Made by a program: the position numbers and the translations under genes. Of a DNA stretch of 64,000 bases, positions 10,085-20,853 are shown in pieces. A model generated the notes under the pieces. It did no database searches. It was not told the DNA's origin and saw only the letters and a program-made list of their open reading frames with translations. This DNA is from Leptospira kmetyi serovar Malaysia str. Bejo-Iso9 (lineage in GTDB: Bacteria > Spirochaetota > Leptospiria > Leptospirales > Leptospiraceae): positions 955,001 to 1,019,000 of the forward strand of contig NZ_AHMP02000003.1 of assembly GCF_000243735.2 (NCBI RefSeq), in the 5' to 3' direction. Position 1 is the stretch's first letter; each line of letters opens with the position of its first letter.

Positions 10085-12304
10085 TCAGAGAAGAATGATT
10101 TTGAACGTTGTCCCTTGATTGATACGGCTTTCGACCTCGATTCTTCCTCCCATTGCTTCCACTTGGTTTTTCGTGATGAACAAACCGATTCCCTTCGCGT
10201 CCCGGTTATTATGAAAGGTCTTATACATTCCGAAAAGTTTATCTCCGTTTTTATTCATGTCGATCCCGAGTCCGTTATCGGCGATGCTCAGAACCAAACG
10301 GCTTTTTTCGTAAGTCGCGCTGAGGGTAATCTCCGGAATCCGATCCGGATGTCTGTATTTGACCGCGTTGGTGAGAAAATTCAGAAGAATACTTTCCATA
10401 TAGGAGGCGTTGCAACGCACCTTGATCGAATCCGAAACCAGATTCTTGATTTGAACCTGATACTTCTGGATCTCGCCGCCGATCGTCCGAGTCGCCTTTT
10501 CGATATAATCCCGAAGAACGATCTCCGTGTTCTGCAGATTTTTATTCGTCTGAATCGAAACCACTTCGTTTAAGTTGAGAATCGTGTCCATCAGACTGTC
10601 CGACGCTTTCGTAATATACTGAATGACTTCCTGTCTTTCGGTTTCGTTTTCGGATTCCTCCAGAATTTTCAGAAGCATCGTGATGTTTCCCGCGTGGGAA
10701 CGGAGATTGTGGGAAACTATATGAGCGAAATTTAATAGACGATCGTTTTGATCGTTCATGATGTCCAGAGTTCTTTGAAGAGCGAGTTCTTTCTGCTTTT
10801 GTTCCTGTATGTTTTGAAACGTGCCGGAAACGCGGATGCATTTTCCGTTTTGAAATTCCGGTTTGCCGATGGACCGGGCCCAAACTAGGTTTCCCTTTGC
10901 CGTCACGATCTCGATTTCCATATCGAAAGATTTTCCGGTGGCGACCGAATCCGCAAAAATATCCGCGGCCTTTTTCCGGTCCTTTTCGTTTTTAAAAAAC
11001 CGAGCGCCTTCGTTTCCGTCCGGTTGATAATCCTCCGTCAATTCAAAGATCTCCTTTGTAACCTTACTCCAAACTCTGGAGTTCGTTTCCAAGTCCACTT
11101 CCCAAGAACCGATCTGTGCGGCCTCGTTGGTTCGGGTGAGAATTTCCTCAAGCCGACTTCTTTCAAACTCCTTCCGTTTCAACGCGGTAATATCCGCGGT
11201 GTACATCAAGATACCGCCGACCGTGTTTTGAGAAATATACCAAGGTCTTACTTCCCAGATGATCCATTGCACGGATCCGTCTTCTCGAACGAACTCCTCT
11301 TCTTCCTTTCTTAAAACCTTTCCTCGAAGACATTCCTGATGAATCTGTTTCCATTCGTCGCCGATCTCCGGAAAAATATCGTAGTGCGACTTGCCTACGA
11401 TTTCCGTTTCGTTCAGATGATAATCCACGAGCCATTGTTGCGAAGCGGCCATATATCTCATGTTCGTGTCGAACATCGCGATCGCGGAAGGAGCCTTTTC
11501 GATAAAGACCTTATTGAGTTCGTAACTTTCCTTGAGGGCGATCTCCGCATTTTTGTGTTTGGTGATGTCCCAATTCGTTCCGATCATTCGAAACGGTTTT
11601 CCGGAAGCCAACCTTTGAACGATCGCGGTCGCTTTTATATGATGAACGTCGCCGTTCTTCCAGACGACTCGAAACTGAGTGTCGAAATCCTTCTCGCCTG
11701 AAAGTCCTTGCAAAAGTTCTAATTTACATCTTTCTAAATCGTCCGGATGCAGACTTTTTTCCCAGTCTTCTACGGTGCCCGAAAAGTCCTCTCGTTTTAC
11801 TCCGTAGAGATCGAACATCGTTTCGTCCCATTCGACCCGATTTAGGATCGGATCAAAATCCCAGATTCCAACACGAGCGGTTTGTGTCGCGAGCGCGAGA
11901 CGATCGACCGTGTGTTGCAGTTCCGATTCTATCTTTTTGGATTTTGTAATGTCGAAGTAAGTTCCGAGCATGAGAATCGGCTTTCCGTCCGGCGCGGTCT
12001 CGACCACCTTACAGGTACACTTAAACCAAACGATACTTCCGTTCTTGTGCAGAAAACGAATGTCCGCTTCGTACGGTTGACGAAGATCGGTCTTAAGATA
12101 TTCTTCGAATTCGTTTTGAATCGGATCCAAGTCGTCGGGAACGATATGAGATTGCCATGTTCGAATGGAATCCTCGAGTTCTTCGTCCTTGTAACCCAAC
12201 ATGGATTTCCAAGCGGGGCTTAAGTAACTCGTGTTTTCGGAGAAATTTTTTTCCCAATATCCGGCGTGCGCTTGTTCAAGAATGGTTTGAAGGATATGGA
12301 TCAT
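10085..12304 (-). CDS. Multi-PAS sensor histidine kinase
   Basis: 739-aa soluble kinase. Four PAS/PAC modules span about residues 1-510; each ends in a PAC-type segment such as GKPILMLGTYFDITK or KPFRMIGTNWDITK. The phosphoacceptor His is in FAHIVSHNLRSHAGN (about 530), followed by HATPase_c with the N-box NFLTNAVKY, G1 ADNGLGID and G2 KGIGLFI. No transmembrane segment or receiver domain, so it probably senses a cytoplasmic redox or small-molecule signal through PAS ligands and acts on an unlinked regulator. Confidence 0.92.
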   Translation of the reverse strand: MIHILQTILEQAHAGYWEKNFSENTSYLSPAWKSMLGYKDEELEDSIRTWQSHIVPDDLDPIQNEFEEYLKTDLRQPYEADIRFLHKNGSIVWFKCTCKVVETAPDGKPILMLGTYFDITKSKKIESELQHTVDRLALATQTARVGIWDFDPILNRVEWDETMFDLYGVKREDFSGTVEDWEKSLHPDDLERCKLELLQGLSGEKDFDTQFRVVWKNGDVHHIKATAIVQRLASGKPFRMIGTNWDITKHKNAEIALKESYELNKVFIEKAPSAIAMFDTNMRYMAASQQWLVDYHLNETEIVGKSHYDIFPEIGDEWKQIHQECLRGKVLRKEEEEFVREDGSVQWIIWEVRPWYISQNTVGGILMYTADITALKRKEFERSRLEEILTRTNEAAQIGSWEVDLETNSRVWSKVTKEIFELTEDYQPDGNEGARFFKNEKDRKKAADIFADSVATGKSFDMEIEIVTAKGNLVWARSIGKPEFQNGKCIRVSGTFQNIQEQKQKELALQRTLDIMNDQNDRLLNFAHIVSHNLRSHAGNITMLLKILEESENETERQEVIQYITKASDSLMDTILNLNEVVSIQTNKNLQNTEIVLRDYIEKATRTIGGEIQKYQVQIKNLVSDSIKVRCNASYMESILLNFLTNAVKYRHPDRIPEITLSATYEKSRLVLSIADNGLGIDMNKNGDKLFGMYKTFHNNRDAKGIGLFITKNQVEAMGGRIEVESRINQGTTFKIILL

Positions 12305-12913
12305 CGGACGACGGAATACAGAGCGTAAATGCCAAAAATAAGATACAATTCACGCTATATTTTGGACAAAAGCGGCCGTTCGGTCAAGTCCAAAAGCTGA
12401 GCCTCTAAGAGTATATACGAGATCGATTGAATAAATTCGAAGCCGAAAGGATTCTTTATCCTAAAAAGAATTCCGAACCGCAAAACGCCCGATTCTTTTT
12501 TCGTTCGGCGCGAATCGTTATAAATTTATTTCCTAAGAATGATTCCATTTTATCCGTCTAAACTCCGCTTTTACGAAGACGACCGTTCGATCCTTATATT
12601 CAAACTTCGCTTCTTTGTGCAGGTTCGATTCTTCTCCGATCGTTCCGTTTGCTTTTCCAAAAAAACACGCGCCGAAATGCGGAATTTCCAAAAAATGATT
12701 TTCATTTGTGTATCACAATACAAGCATGATTTTCTTTTAAGGACTCGAAATAAGTTAAGAATTTTAGAATGTAACGTTTGTATAATATTCCTCGTTCATT
12801 GAACAATATATTGTACAGTCGATATTGCGGATTCATTTGACCGATTTTGAAAAGGAAGAATTCAAACCCTCCTCAAACGTCCGAATTGATTTTGAATTTT
12901 AGGAGAAATCGGC
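12305..12913. other. 609-bp intergenic region upstream of the encapsulin operon
   Basis: No convincing gene; the one plus-strand frame here (12539-12802) has no ribosome site or family. It contains a TATAAT at 12781-12786, a perfect palindrome ACAATATATTGT at 12803-12814, and the ribosome site TTTTAGGAGAAATC just before the encapsulin ATG. A promoter around 12755-12790 with the palindrome as an operator or start-site element is plausible but inferred. Confidence 0.5.
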
Positions 12914-13852
12914 ATGGCTGATACCACCGTACAACATTCCCTCGGCGATAACGCCGCACGCAAATTAGCGAACACTACCAAAACTGCGCCTCAGTACGGA
13001 GCCATAACGCCTCGTTGGCTCGTTCGTTTATTGGATTGGAAACCATTGGAATCGGGAACTCTCAGAGTCAACCGAGTGAAGGACAATACTTCCGTCGAAG
13101 TTCTCTGCGGACAAAAAGACGAACAACCTTTGCCGGAAACTTTCGTAAACTACGAAGAACAACCCAGAGAATATACGCTCAGCGCAATCTCAACCGTTCT
13201 GGACGTTCATACGAGAGTGTCCGATCTATTCAGCACACCACACGATCAGATCAAGGAACAACTTCGCTTAACAATCGAAAGCGTAAAGGAACGTCAAGAG
13301 AACGAACTGATCAACAACGACGACTACGGACTTTTGAAACATGCTCCCAAGTCCCAAAGAATCTCCACACGCAAGGGCCCGCCCACTCCGGACGATTTGG
13401 ACGAACTCATCACAAAGGTTTGGAAAGAACCTTCGTTCTTCCTCGCACATCCGCTCGCGATCGCGGCCTTCGGTAGAGAATGTACTCGCAGAGGAGTTCC
13501 ACCCGCTACCGTTTCTCTTTTCGGAGCTCAGTTTCTGACTTGGAGAGGATTGCCGATCGTTCCTTGCGACAAACTGCTCGTAGACGGAGAAAGCAAACCG
13601 AAAACGAACGGCGGTAAGACGAACATTCTTCTTTTGAGAGTGGGCGAAAAAAAACAAGGAATCATCGGTCTCTTTCAACCCGGACTTCCGGGAGAACAAA
13701 CTCCGGGACTATCGGTTCGTTTTATGGGAATCAATCGTTCCGCAATCGGATCTTATCTGATTTCCTTATACTGTTCAGCCGCGATTCTTACGGACGACGC
13801 GATCGGCGTTCTGGAGAACGTGGACGTAGGCAACTATCATGAGTACAAGTGA
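12914..13852 (+). CDS. Family 2A encapsulin shell protein (SrpI/MMP-I type)
   Basis: 312-aa protein with an HK97-like capsid pattern of the SrpI / mycobacterial major membrane protein I group. Recognition features are the extended N-arm with NAARKLANTTKTAPQYG, TPRWLVRLLDWKPLESGTLRVNR, the segment HTRVSDLFSTPHDQIKEQLR, and the C-terminal VRFMGINRSAIGSYLISLY. Family 2A shells assemble into icosahedral compartments that load cysteine desulfurase. The next gene starts inside this one (14-nt overlap) and encodes exactly that enzyme with a long extension. Strong AGGAGA ribosome site. No cNMP-binding insertion is seen, which separates it from family 2B. Confidence 0.9.
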   Translation: MADTTVQHSLGDNAARKLANTTKTAPQYGAITPRWLVRLLDWKPLESGTLRVNRVKDNTSVEVLCGQKDEQPLPETFVNYEEQPREYTLSAISTVLDVHTRVSDLFSTPHDQIKEQLRLTIESVKERQENELINNDDYGLLKHAPKSQRISTRKGPPTPDDLDELITKVWKEPSFFLAHPLAIAAFGRECTRRGVPPATVSLFGAQFLTWRGLPIVPCDKLLVDGESKPKTNGGKTNILLLRVGEKKQGIIGLFQPGLPGEQTPGLSVRFMGINRSAIGSYLISLYCSAAILTDDAIGVLENVDVGNYHEYK

Positions 13853-15557
13853 TCCTCTTTCCTGGGTTCCGAAAGATTTTTCCTCTTCCGGACAAAAAGA
13901 AATGCAGGGTTTTATCGATCCGAGCGTGATCGCAAGTATGGCGGGAGAACTTTACGGTTCTCTCCCGAAAGGCGGAAGCGTGGAAGAATTGATTCTTTCC
14001 GATTCTTCCATTACGGAATCGAAGTCCTTGGTGCAAAAGACGGCTCCGGTAAAGTCCGGTTCTATATTAGAGAATTCTTATGGTTTGGATTTAAGCGAAT
14101 CCGAACTCAGCAGAATTCCGGACGGAATCTTATCCGGATCGAACCTTCCCTCTTTTCCCGGAGGACTTACTTCTAAAAACGTCGGCATCGGCGCGCAACC
14201 GTTCTCCACTTCGTTTTCTTTTTTGGAGGACATACGTTCTTTCGTTCCGAACGTTCCCGGAAGTCAATCGATCGAATCGTTCGGATTCAGTCCGAGTCTG
14301 ATCCCGAAGGTGAATTTATCCTCGGGCGGTTTGGATATCGCTTCCTTAAAAAAGGATTTTCCGATTCTCAAAGAAAAGATCAACGGAAGAGAATTGGTTT
14401 GGCTGGACAACGCGGCCACGACTCAAAAACCGCAGAGCGTAATCGATCGAATCTCCTCCTTTTACGAACACGAGAATTCGAACATCCACAGAGGCGCGCA
14501 CACGTTAGCCGCTAGAGCGACCGACGCCTACGAGGACGCGCGGGAAAAAACGGCCCGCTTTTTAAACGCGCCCTCTTCGAACGAAATCGTATTCGTACGA
14601 GGCGCGACGGAAGCGATCAACCTTGTCGCACAGACTTGGGGAAAACAAAACATAGGCAAGAACGACGAGATCATCATCAGCTGGCTCGAACACCACGCGA
14701 ATATCGTTCCTTGGCAGATGTTGTGTTCCGAAAAAGGCGCTAGGTTAAAGGTCATTCCGGTGGACGAGACCGGTCAGATCATCTTAGCCGAATACGAAAG
14801 ACTTCTCAGTCCGAGAACGAAACTCGTTTCCATCACACAAGTTTCAAACGCGTTAGGCACCGTTACTCCGCTCGTACCAGTCATCGAACAAGCTCATAAG
14901 TTCGGAGCGAAGGTTCTCGTGGACGGAGCGCAAGCGGTTTCTCATATGCCGATCGACGTACAGGCGTTAGACTGTGATTTTTACGTTTTTTCGGGTCACA
15001 AGGTTTTTGCGCCCACAGGCATCGGAGTTCTATTCGGTAAATCGGAAGTTCTCGAAACGATTCCTCCTTGGCAAGGCGGAGGAAACATGATCGAAGACGT
15101 GACGTTCGAAAAGACGGTCTATCAACCGGCGCCTTTTCGTTTTGAAGCGGGAACCGGAAACATCGCGGACGCGGTGGGGCTCGGCGCCGCCATCGACTAC
15201 CTCGATCAGATCGGAATGAAGAACGTAGCCGACTACGAACATTCTCTTTTGGAGTATGGAACGGAACAGTTGCAAAGAATTCCGGGCTTACGTCTGATCG
15301 GAACGTCGAAGGACAAGGCGGGAGTTTTATCGTTCGTGCTCGAAGGTTTTAAAACCGAGGACGTGGGAAGATTCTTAAACCAGGAAGGAATCGCGGTTCG
15401 TTCGGGACATCACTGCGCCCAACCGATTCTCCGTCGTTTCGGATTGGAAAGTACGGTCAGACCTTCATTAGCGCTTTATAATACTTGCGACGATATCGAC
15501 GCTTTGGTCTCCGCTCTTTTCGATTTGAGAGGGGGAAGAACCTCCGGTCCTCTTTAA
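13839..15557 (+). CDS. sufS: Encapsulated cysteine desulfurase (SufS-like, group II) with cargo-loading extension
   Basis: 572-aa PLP enzyme releasing sulfur from cysteine. The catalytic part begins near residue 165: LVWLDNAATT, PLP-binding Lys388 in FSGHKVFAPTG and catalytic Cys526 in SGHHCAQP. Ordinary SufS is about 400 aa. The extra 165 N-terminal residues are rich in Ser, Gly, Pro and Leu (for example ILSGSNLPSFPGGL) and look disordered; in family 2A encapsulin systems this extension is the cargo-loading domain. Its ATG overlaps the end of the shell gene by 14 nt, so translation is probably coupled. It could store elemental sulfur or supply sulfide; no SufE or SufU partner is adjacent. 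Confidence 0.92.
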   Translation: MSTSDPLSWVPKDFSSSGQKEMQGFIDPSVIASMAGELYGSLPKGGSVEELILSDSSITESKSLVQKTAPVKSGSILENSYGLDLSESELSRIPDGILSGSNLPSFPGGLTSKNVGIGAQPFSTSFSFLEDIRSFVPNVPGSQSIESFGFSPSLIPKVNLSSGGLDIASLKKDFPILKEKINGRELVWLDNAATTQKPQSVIDRISSFYEHENSNIHRGAHTLAARATDAYEDAREKTARFLNAPSSNEIVFVRGATEAINLVAQTWGKQNIGKNDEIIISWLEHHANIVPWQMLCSEKGARLKVIPVDETGQIILAEYERLLSPRTKLVSITQVSNALGTVTPLVPVIEQAHKFGAKVLVDGAQAVSHMPIDVQALDCDFYVFSGHKVFAPTGIGVLFGKSEVLETIPPWQGGGNMIEDVTFEKTVYQPAPFRFEAGTGNIADAVGLGAAIDYLDQIGMKNVADYEHSLLEYGTEQLQRIPGLRLIGTSKDKAGVLSFVLEGFKTEDVGRFLNQEGIAVRSGHHCAQPILRRFGLESTVRPSLALYNTCDDIDALVSALFDLRGGRTSGPL

Positions 15558-15565
15558 AAAGAGAA

Positions 15566-16477
15566 TCAGATCGTAAAGTCGATCACGTCGTCCAGTTCCT
15601 TAGAGGTCCGAACCCGGACCTCGCTTCTTTGATGAACGATGGAATAAGGCGCGATGCTCTGCGTAATCCACGCGTTCCCGCCGATGATGCTGTTTCGACC
15701 GATTACCGTTTCTCCTCCGAGAATGGTCGCGCCCGCGTAAATGATTACGTTTTCTTCGATCGTGGGATGTCGCTTTAACATGGCCATATCCTTGCTCACT
15801 GACAAAGCGCCTAACGTGACTCCTTGATAGATTTTTACGTTATCCGCGATTACGGAAGTTCCTCCGATTACGATCCCGGTTCCGTGATCCATAAAAAAGG
15901 ATCTTCCTATGGACGCTCCGGGATGAATGTCGATTCCCGTTTTTTCATGGGCGTATTCGCTTAACATTCTCGGGAAAATGGGAATGGACATCTTATGAAG
16001 CGCGTTCGCGACTCTATGAACCGCGATCGCGTAAAAACCCGAATACGCGAGGATCACTTCCTTAACGCTTTCCGCCGCGGGATCTCCTTCAAACGCGGCG
16101 ATCGCGTCGTGCCAGATCAGATCGTATAAAGAAGGAAGTTCGTCCTTAAATCGGTCCAGAACTCCGTCGATCGTGATGTGTTCCGAAAAAGAATTCTCCT
16201 GACTGGAAAGATAAGGATAAAGTTTATCCTTTGTGTGAAGAAAAAATTCGGAAAGACTGTCTTCGACGTGAGCGAGATCGCGGAACGTAACGTCCGAAAA
16301 ATATCCGGCAAAGATGATGTTGAACAATTCGCTGATGAAGTTTCCGGCCACCTTTCGACCGCCGTAACGATGAGGATCCTCGTTTTGTTTTTGATAGATG
16401 GATTCTACGAATTTTTTGTATCTTCCCTCTTCGGGAGAAATGCCGAAATGCGTGGGACTAAAACTTTTTTCACTCAC
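15566..16477 (-). CDS. cysE: Serine O-acetyltransferase (EpsC/SrpH type)
   Basis: 303-aa left-handed beta-helix acetyltransferase making O-acetylserine for cysteine synthesis. The C-terminal half has hexapeptide repeats (GIDIHPGASIGRSFFMDHGTG, then IGGTSVIADNVKIYQGVTLG) with the catalytic His/Asp in FMDHGTG. The long N-terminal helical domain matches EpsC/SrpH rather than short CysE. SrpH-like serine acetyltransferases recur beside family 2A encapsulins. It converges on the desulfurase with an 8-bp gap and no terminator, so the transcripts probably overlap. Together the three genes link cysteine supply with cysteine desulfuration. Confidence 0.9.
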   Translation of the reverse strand: MSEKSFSPTHFGISPEEGRYKKFVESIYQKQNEDPHRYGGRKVAGNFISELFNIIFAGYFSDVTFRDLAHVEDSLSEFFLHTKDKLYPYLSSQENSFSEHITIDGVLDRFKDELPSLYDLIWHDAIAAFEGDPAAESVKEVILAYSGFYAIAVHRVANALHKMSIPIFPRMLSEYAHEKTGIDIHPGASIGRSFFMDHGTGIVIGGTSVIADNVKIYQGVTLGALSVSKDMAMLKRHPTIEENVIIYAGATILGGETVIGRNSIIGGNAWITQSIAPYSIVHQRSEVRVRTSKELDDVIDFTI

Positions 16478-16638
16478 AAAAAATCCTCTTAGGCGGAAAG
16501 AATACCAAAGGCCTCATTCAACGAGAACAGGGTTTTGGAGAAAAATAGAATTTAGTACAAACGGCGAATATATTCTACATTCAAAAAATACATTACACAA
16601 GTTTTGAATGTTTTTTTAAAACGCGGAGAAAACGAAGA

Positions 16639-17136
16639 CTACTTTTGTTTTTTCTTCGGTTTTGTCTTATCTTGTTTTTTGGAGGAAGGTTTGGAATCCA
16701 GAAACAAAAGTCGAACGTCCTTCGAAGTTAATACGCGACCGTCCTTGGATTTGATTTCGATCTTTTGAATCGGCTTCCCGTTCTTTTCGTCCACAAGAAC
16801 CTGGTTGACGGATTCTTTGTCAAAAAGATATTTCTCGCCCCATTGTCTGAGAGATACGAGAATCGGAAACAAATCCCTTCCCTTATCCGTGAGAGCATAT
16901 TCCAGATAAGCGCTTCCGTCCGAAGCGGGAACGATTTCTAAAACTCCGTCCGAGACCAACTTATGAAGTCTGGAACTGAGAATATTCTTTGCAAGTCCGA
17001 GACTTTTTTCGAATTCGCCGAATCTTCGTTTGCCTAAGAATGCGTCCCTCAATATGAGCAGAGACCACCATTCTCCGATTGCGGAAAGGGATCTTGCGAT
17101 CGGACAATCTTCGGCTTCAAGATTTTTTCGTTTCAC
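16639..17136 (-). CDS. HxlR-family winged-helix regulator
   Basis: 165-aa regulator. CPIARSLSAIGEWWSLLILRDAFLGKRRFGEF and LAKNILSSRLHKL are HxlR signatures, including the N-terminal Cys of redox- or aldehyde-sensing members. After the wHTH (about 10-105) there is a 55-residue tail ending in a Lys-rich stretch. It lies 51 bp downstream of the SDR gene on the same strand and probably regulates it. Confidence 0.88.
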   Translation of the reverse strand: MKRKNLEAEDCPIARSLSAIGEWWSLLILRDAFLGKRRFGEFEKSLGLAKNILSSRLHKLVSDGVLEIVPASDGSAYLEYALTDKGRDLFPILVSLRQWGEKYLFDKESVNQVLVDEKNGKPIQKIEIKSKDGRVLTSKDVRLLFLDSKPSSKKQDKTKPKKKQK

Positions 17137-17187
17137 AATGATCCCTCCTCTCTTACCCGAGAATGTTATGAATCTCGGAGATCGTAT

Positions 17188-17952
17188 CTACTTGGCAAGA
17201 TAAATCGGAGCGCCCGCCGGTAAACTGCTAGCGCCTCCGTCCACGATGATCTCCGCGCCTTGCACATAGGAAGAATCATCCGAAGCGAAAAATAAAACCG
17301 CCTTTGCGATTTCTTCCGCTTCGCCCACGCGTTTTAAAGGAATCGAATTTGCGATCGCATCGAATCGAACGTTAGCCGCTTCCGCAGGACCCCAGATCGG
17401 AGTTCTCGCGGCTCCGGGAACGACCGTATTAATGCGAATTCCTCTCGGACTCAATTCGGCCGCCAAAGAACGAGCCATCGCACGAACGCCCGCCTTACTC
17501 GCCGCATACGCCGAAGTTCCCGCAAGACCGATCGTGCTGATGATCGATCCGTTGAGCACGATCGAACCTCCCTTTTGCATCAAAGGAAGAGCGGATTGAA
17601 TCGTGAGAAAAACTCCGGTGAGATTCACGCGAAGAACCTCGTCAAAGGTCTCTTCGGTGGTTTGTCCCGCGGGAGTCGGTTTCATAATTCCTGCGTTTGC
17701 AAACACGATATCCAGTTGACCGAATTCTTCCCGAATGGAACGAAATAAATTCTCCCTTTCCTTTGCGTCCAACACGTCGGCTCGATACGCCCTTGCCTTG
17801 GGACCCAATTCCTTTTGGGAAGAATCGAGTTTGTCCTGATCCCTTCCCGTAATGATCACGTAAGCCCCTTCTTCCGCGAACAATTTGGCGGCGGCAAAAC
17901 CGATTCCGCTGTTTCCCCCCGTGATTAAAACCTTCTTATCCTTAAATCTCAT
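17188..17952 (-). CDS. Short-chain dehydrogenase/reductase
   Basis: 254-aa SDR starting at 17952, where GGAGGGCGG precedes the ATG; the frame extends to 18009 without a better start. Rossmann motif GGNSGIG, NAG at the end of beta4, catalytic Ser (NGSIISTIG) and YAASKAG for Tyr/Lys are all present, and the C-terminal EIIVDGG is typical of classical FabG-like SDRs. NAD(P)-dependent reduction of a ketone or aldehyde is expected. First gene of a probable two-gene operon with the HxlR regulator. Confidence 0.9.
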   Translation of the reverse strand: MRFKDKKVLITGGNSGIGFAAAKLFAEEGAYVIITGRDQDKLDSSQKELGPKARAYRADVLDAKERENLFRSIREEFGQLDIVFANAGIMKPTPAGQTTEETFDEVLRVNLTGVFLTIQSALPLMQKGGSIVLNGSIISTIGLAGTSAYAASKAGVRAMARSLAAELSPRGIRINTVVPGAARTPIWGPAEAANVRFDAIANSIPLKRVGEAEEIAKAVLFFASDDSSYVQGAEIIVDGGASSLPAGAPIYLAK

Positions 17953-17973
17953 CGTTTCCGCCCTCCGGCATTC

Positions 17974-18031
17974 TGGTTTAATAACAAAACTACATATTCT
18001 TTGACTCAAATTGGTTTAATAAAAAAACCAG
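17974..18031 (-). promoter_or_regulatory. Direct repeats upstream of the SDR/HxlR operon
   Basis: TGGTTTAATAA occurs at 17974-17984 and again at 18012-18022, 38 bp apart; the second copy is followed by AAACCA, so it also forms a short inverted repeat. They sit 22-70 bp upstream of the SDR start, a suitable place for HxlR autoregulation. Binding is inferred. Confidence 0.45.
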
Positions 18032-18113
18032 ATTTTGAGGGAAAATTCTAAAAAAATCAAAGCGATCGGTTTTTATTTAAAAAAAAATCGGGTTCCAAGC
18101 GGTAAAAATAAAA

Positions 18114-18149
18114 AACGAGAGGACTTTCTAAGCGAAAAATCCTCTCGTT
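18114..18149 (-). terminator. Intrinsic terminator of the catalase operon
   Basis: 10-bp perfect stem AACGAGAGGA (18114-18123) with its complement at 18140-18149. Read on the minus strand the stem is followed by a T-rich run (CGTTTTTTATTTTT), as expected for rho-independent termination after katE. Confidence 0.75.
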
Positions 18150-18168
18150 CGTTTTCTGTTCCGGTTGA

Positions 18169-18196
18169 TTTCGTTTATCAATTTTGATAAACGAAA
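18169..18196. repeat. 13-bp inverted repeat just past the catalase stop
   Basis: TTTCGTTTATCAA at 18169-18181 and its exact complement at 18184-18196, with a 2-nt centre. It lies 8 bp beyond the catalase stop and ahead of the terminator; it may stabilise the mRNA 3' end or act as a second hairpin. Confidence 0.6.
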
Positions 18197-18204
18197 CTTT
18201 GTTT

Positions 18205-19655
<1,451 letters not shown>

Positions 19656-19659
<4 letters not shown>

Positions 19660-20243
19660 TGTTTTTCTCCTTTTGTAAGTTGTGAAAGAAATAAAATCCA
19701 AGATTTGAGAAAGGATAAGAATCGATCGAAACGAACTCGGGTTCGCGTTCGATTTTGATTCGAGGAAGAATCTTCCAAAAGCGCACTGACTTCCGTTCTT
19801 CCGAATAGATTCGAAAATTGGAATGCGTCTTGCCCCTTCGAATTTTTATAATTCTTATCCGCTCCCGCTTGAAGAAGAAGTTCCACGATTTTCGCGTGGC
19901 CCTTGAACGCCGCGCCCATTAGGATCGAGTTTCCGCCGAGATCCGTCGAATTCACATCCGCGCCGATCGAGATTAAAAAACGAACGGCTTCTTCCCTTCC
20001 GTTGTAAGCGGCTAACATGAGTAAGGTGTAACCTTTCGCGTTCTTCTCTTCAAGATCGCTCAAGGAAGGAATTTGTATCCGCAACGAGTCCACGTCTCCG
20101 TTTCTCGCCGAGTCAAAGACCGGGTTTTCCGCTCTCATACTTTTCCGATATTGGGTCCAAGCGTCTGAAAAATCCGAAAGGGCTTGCCTGGAAATTCTTC
20201 CCTGACCTAAGTCCGCAAATCCGGTTTGAGATTGAGAATTCAT
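19656..20243 (-). CDS. Ankyrin-repeat protein coupled to catalase
   Basis: 195-aa cytoplasmic protein with three to four ankyrin repeats at about residues 45-155 ([48 protein letters not shown]). First gene of the catalase operon; its TGA overlaps the catalase ATG by 4 nt. Catalase-linked ankyrin proteins such as AnkB of Pseudomonas are needed for full catalase activity, so a catalase-assembly or stabilising role is plausible. Confidence 0.88.
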
Positions 20244-20304
20244 CGTAAAACCTCCTAAAACTAAGAATTCTTTCCAATTTTTACTTTTTTAAATTAATTC
20301 TTAA

Positions 20305-20321
20305 TTTAGATTAATTCTAAA
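20305..20321. promoter_or_regulatory. PerR-box-like palindrome 1
   Basis: TTTAGATTAATTCTAAA: 6-bp arms with a 5-bp centre, close to the 15-bp PerR consensus TTATAATnATTATAA. It lies 62 bp upstream of the ankyrin start in the divergent ank-katE / perR region. Confidence 0.65.
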
Positions 20322-20348
20322 TTTGAACAAAATTAGTTCAAGTCTTTT

Positions 20349-20365
20349 TTTAGAATTAGTCTAAA
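20349..20365. promoter_or_regulatory. PerR-box-like palindrome 2
   Basis: TTTAGAATTAGTCTAAA: same arms (TTTAGA/TCTAAA) and spacing as palindrome 1, 44 bp away centre to centre and 39 bp upstream of the perR start. The pair suggests joint control of perR and of the catalase operon. Confidence 0.65.
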
Positions 20366-20403
20366 TTAGTGACAAAAAAAGAGGCTTATAGGAGGCTGAT
20401 CTC

Positions 20404-20838
<435 letters not shown>

Positions 20839-20853
20839 ACCGGTTTTATTGTT

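Noticed and set aside
12539..12802. 87-aa frame upstream of the encapsulin gene
   Set aside because: No ribosome site, unnatural Phe/Arg composition, overlaps the probable promoter.
15543..15566. Possible terminator CTCTTTAAAAAGAG between desulfurase and serine acetyltransferase
   Set aside because: Arms leave a 2-nt loop and no T-run; too weak to call.
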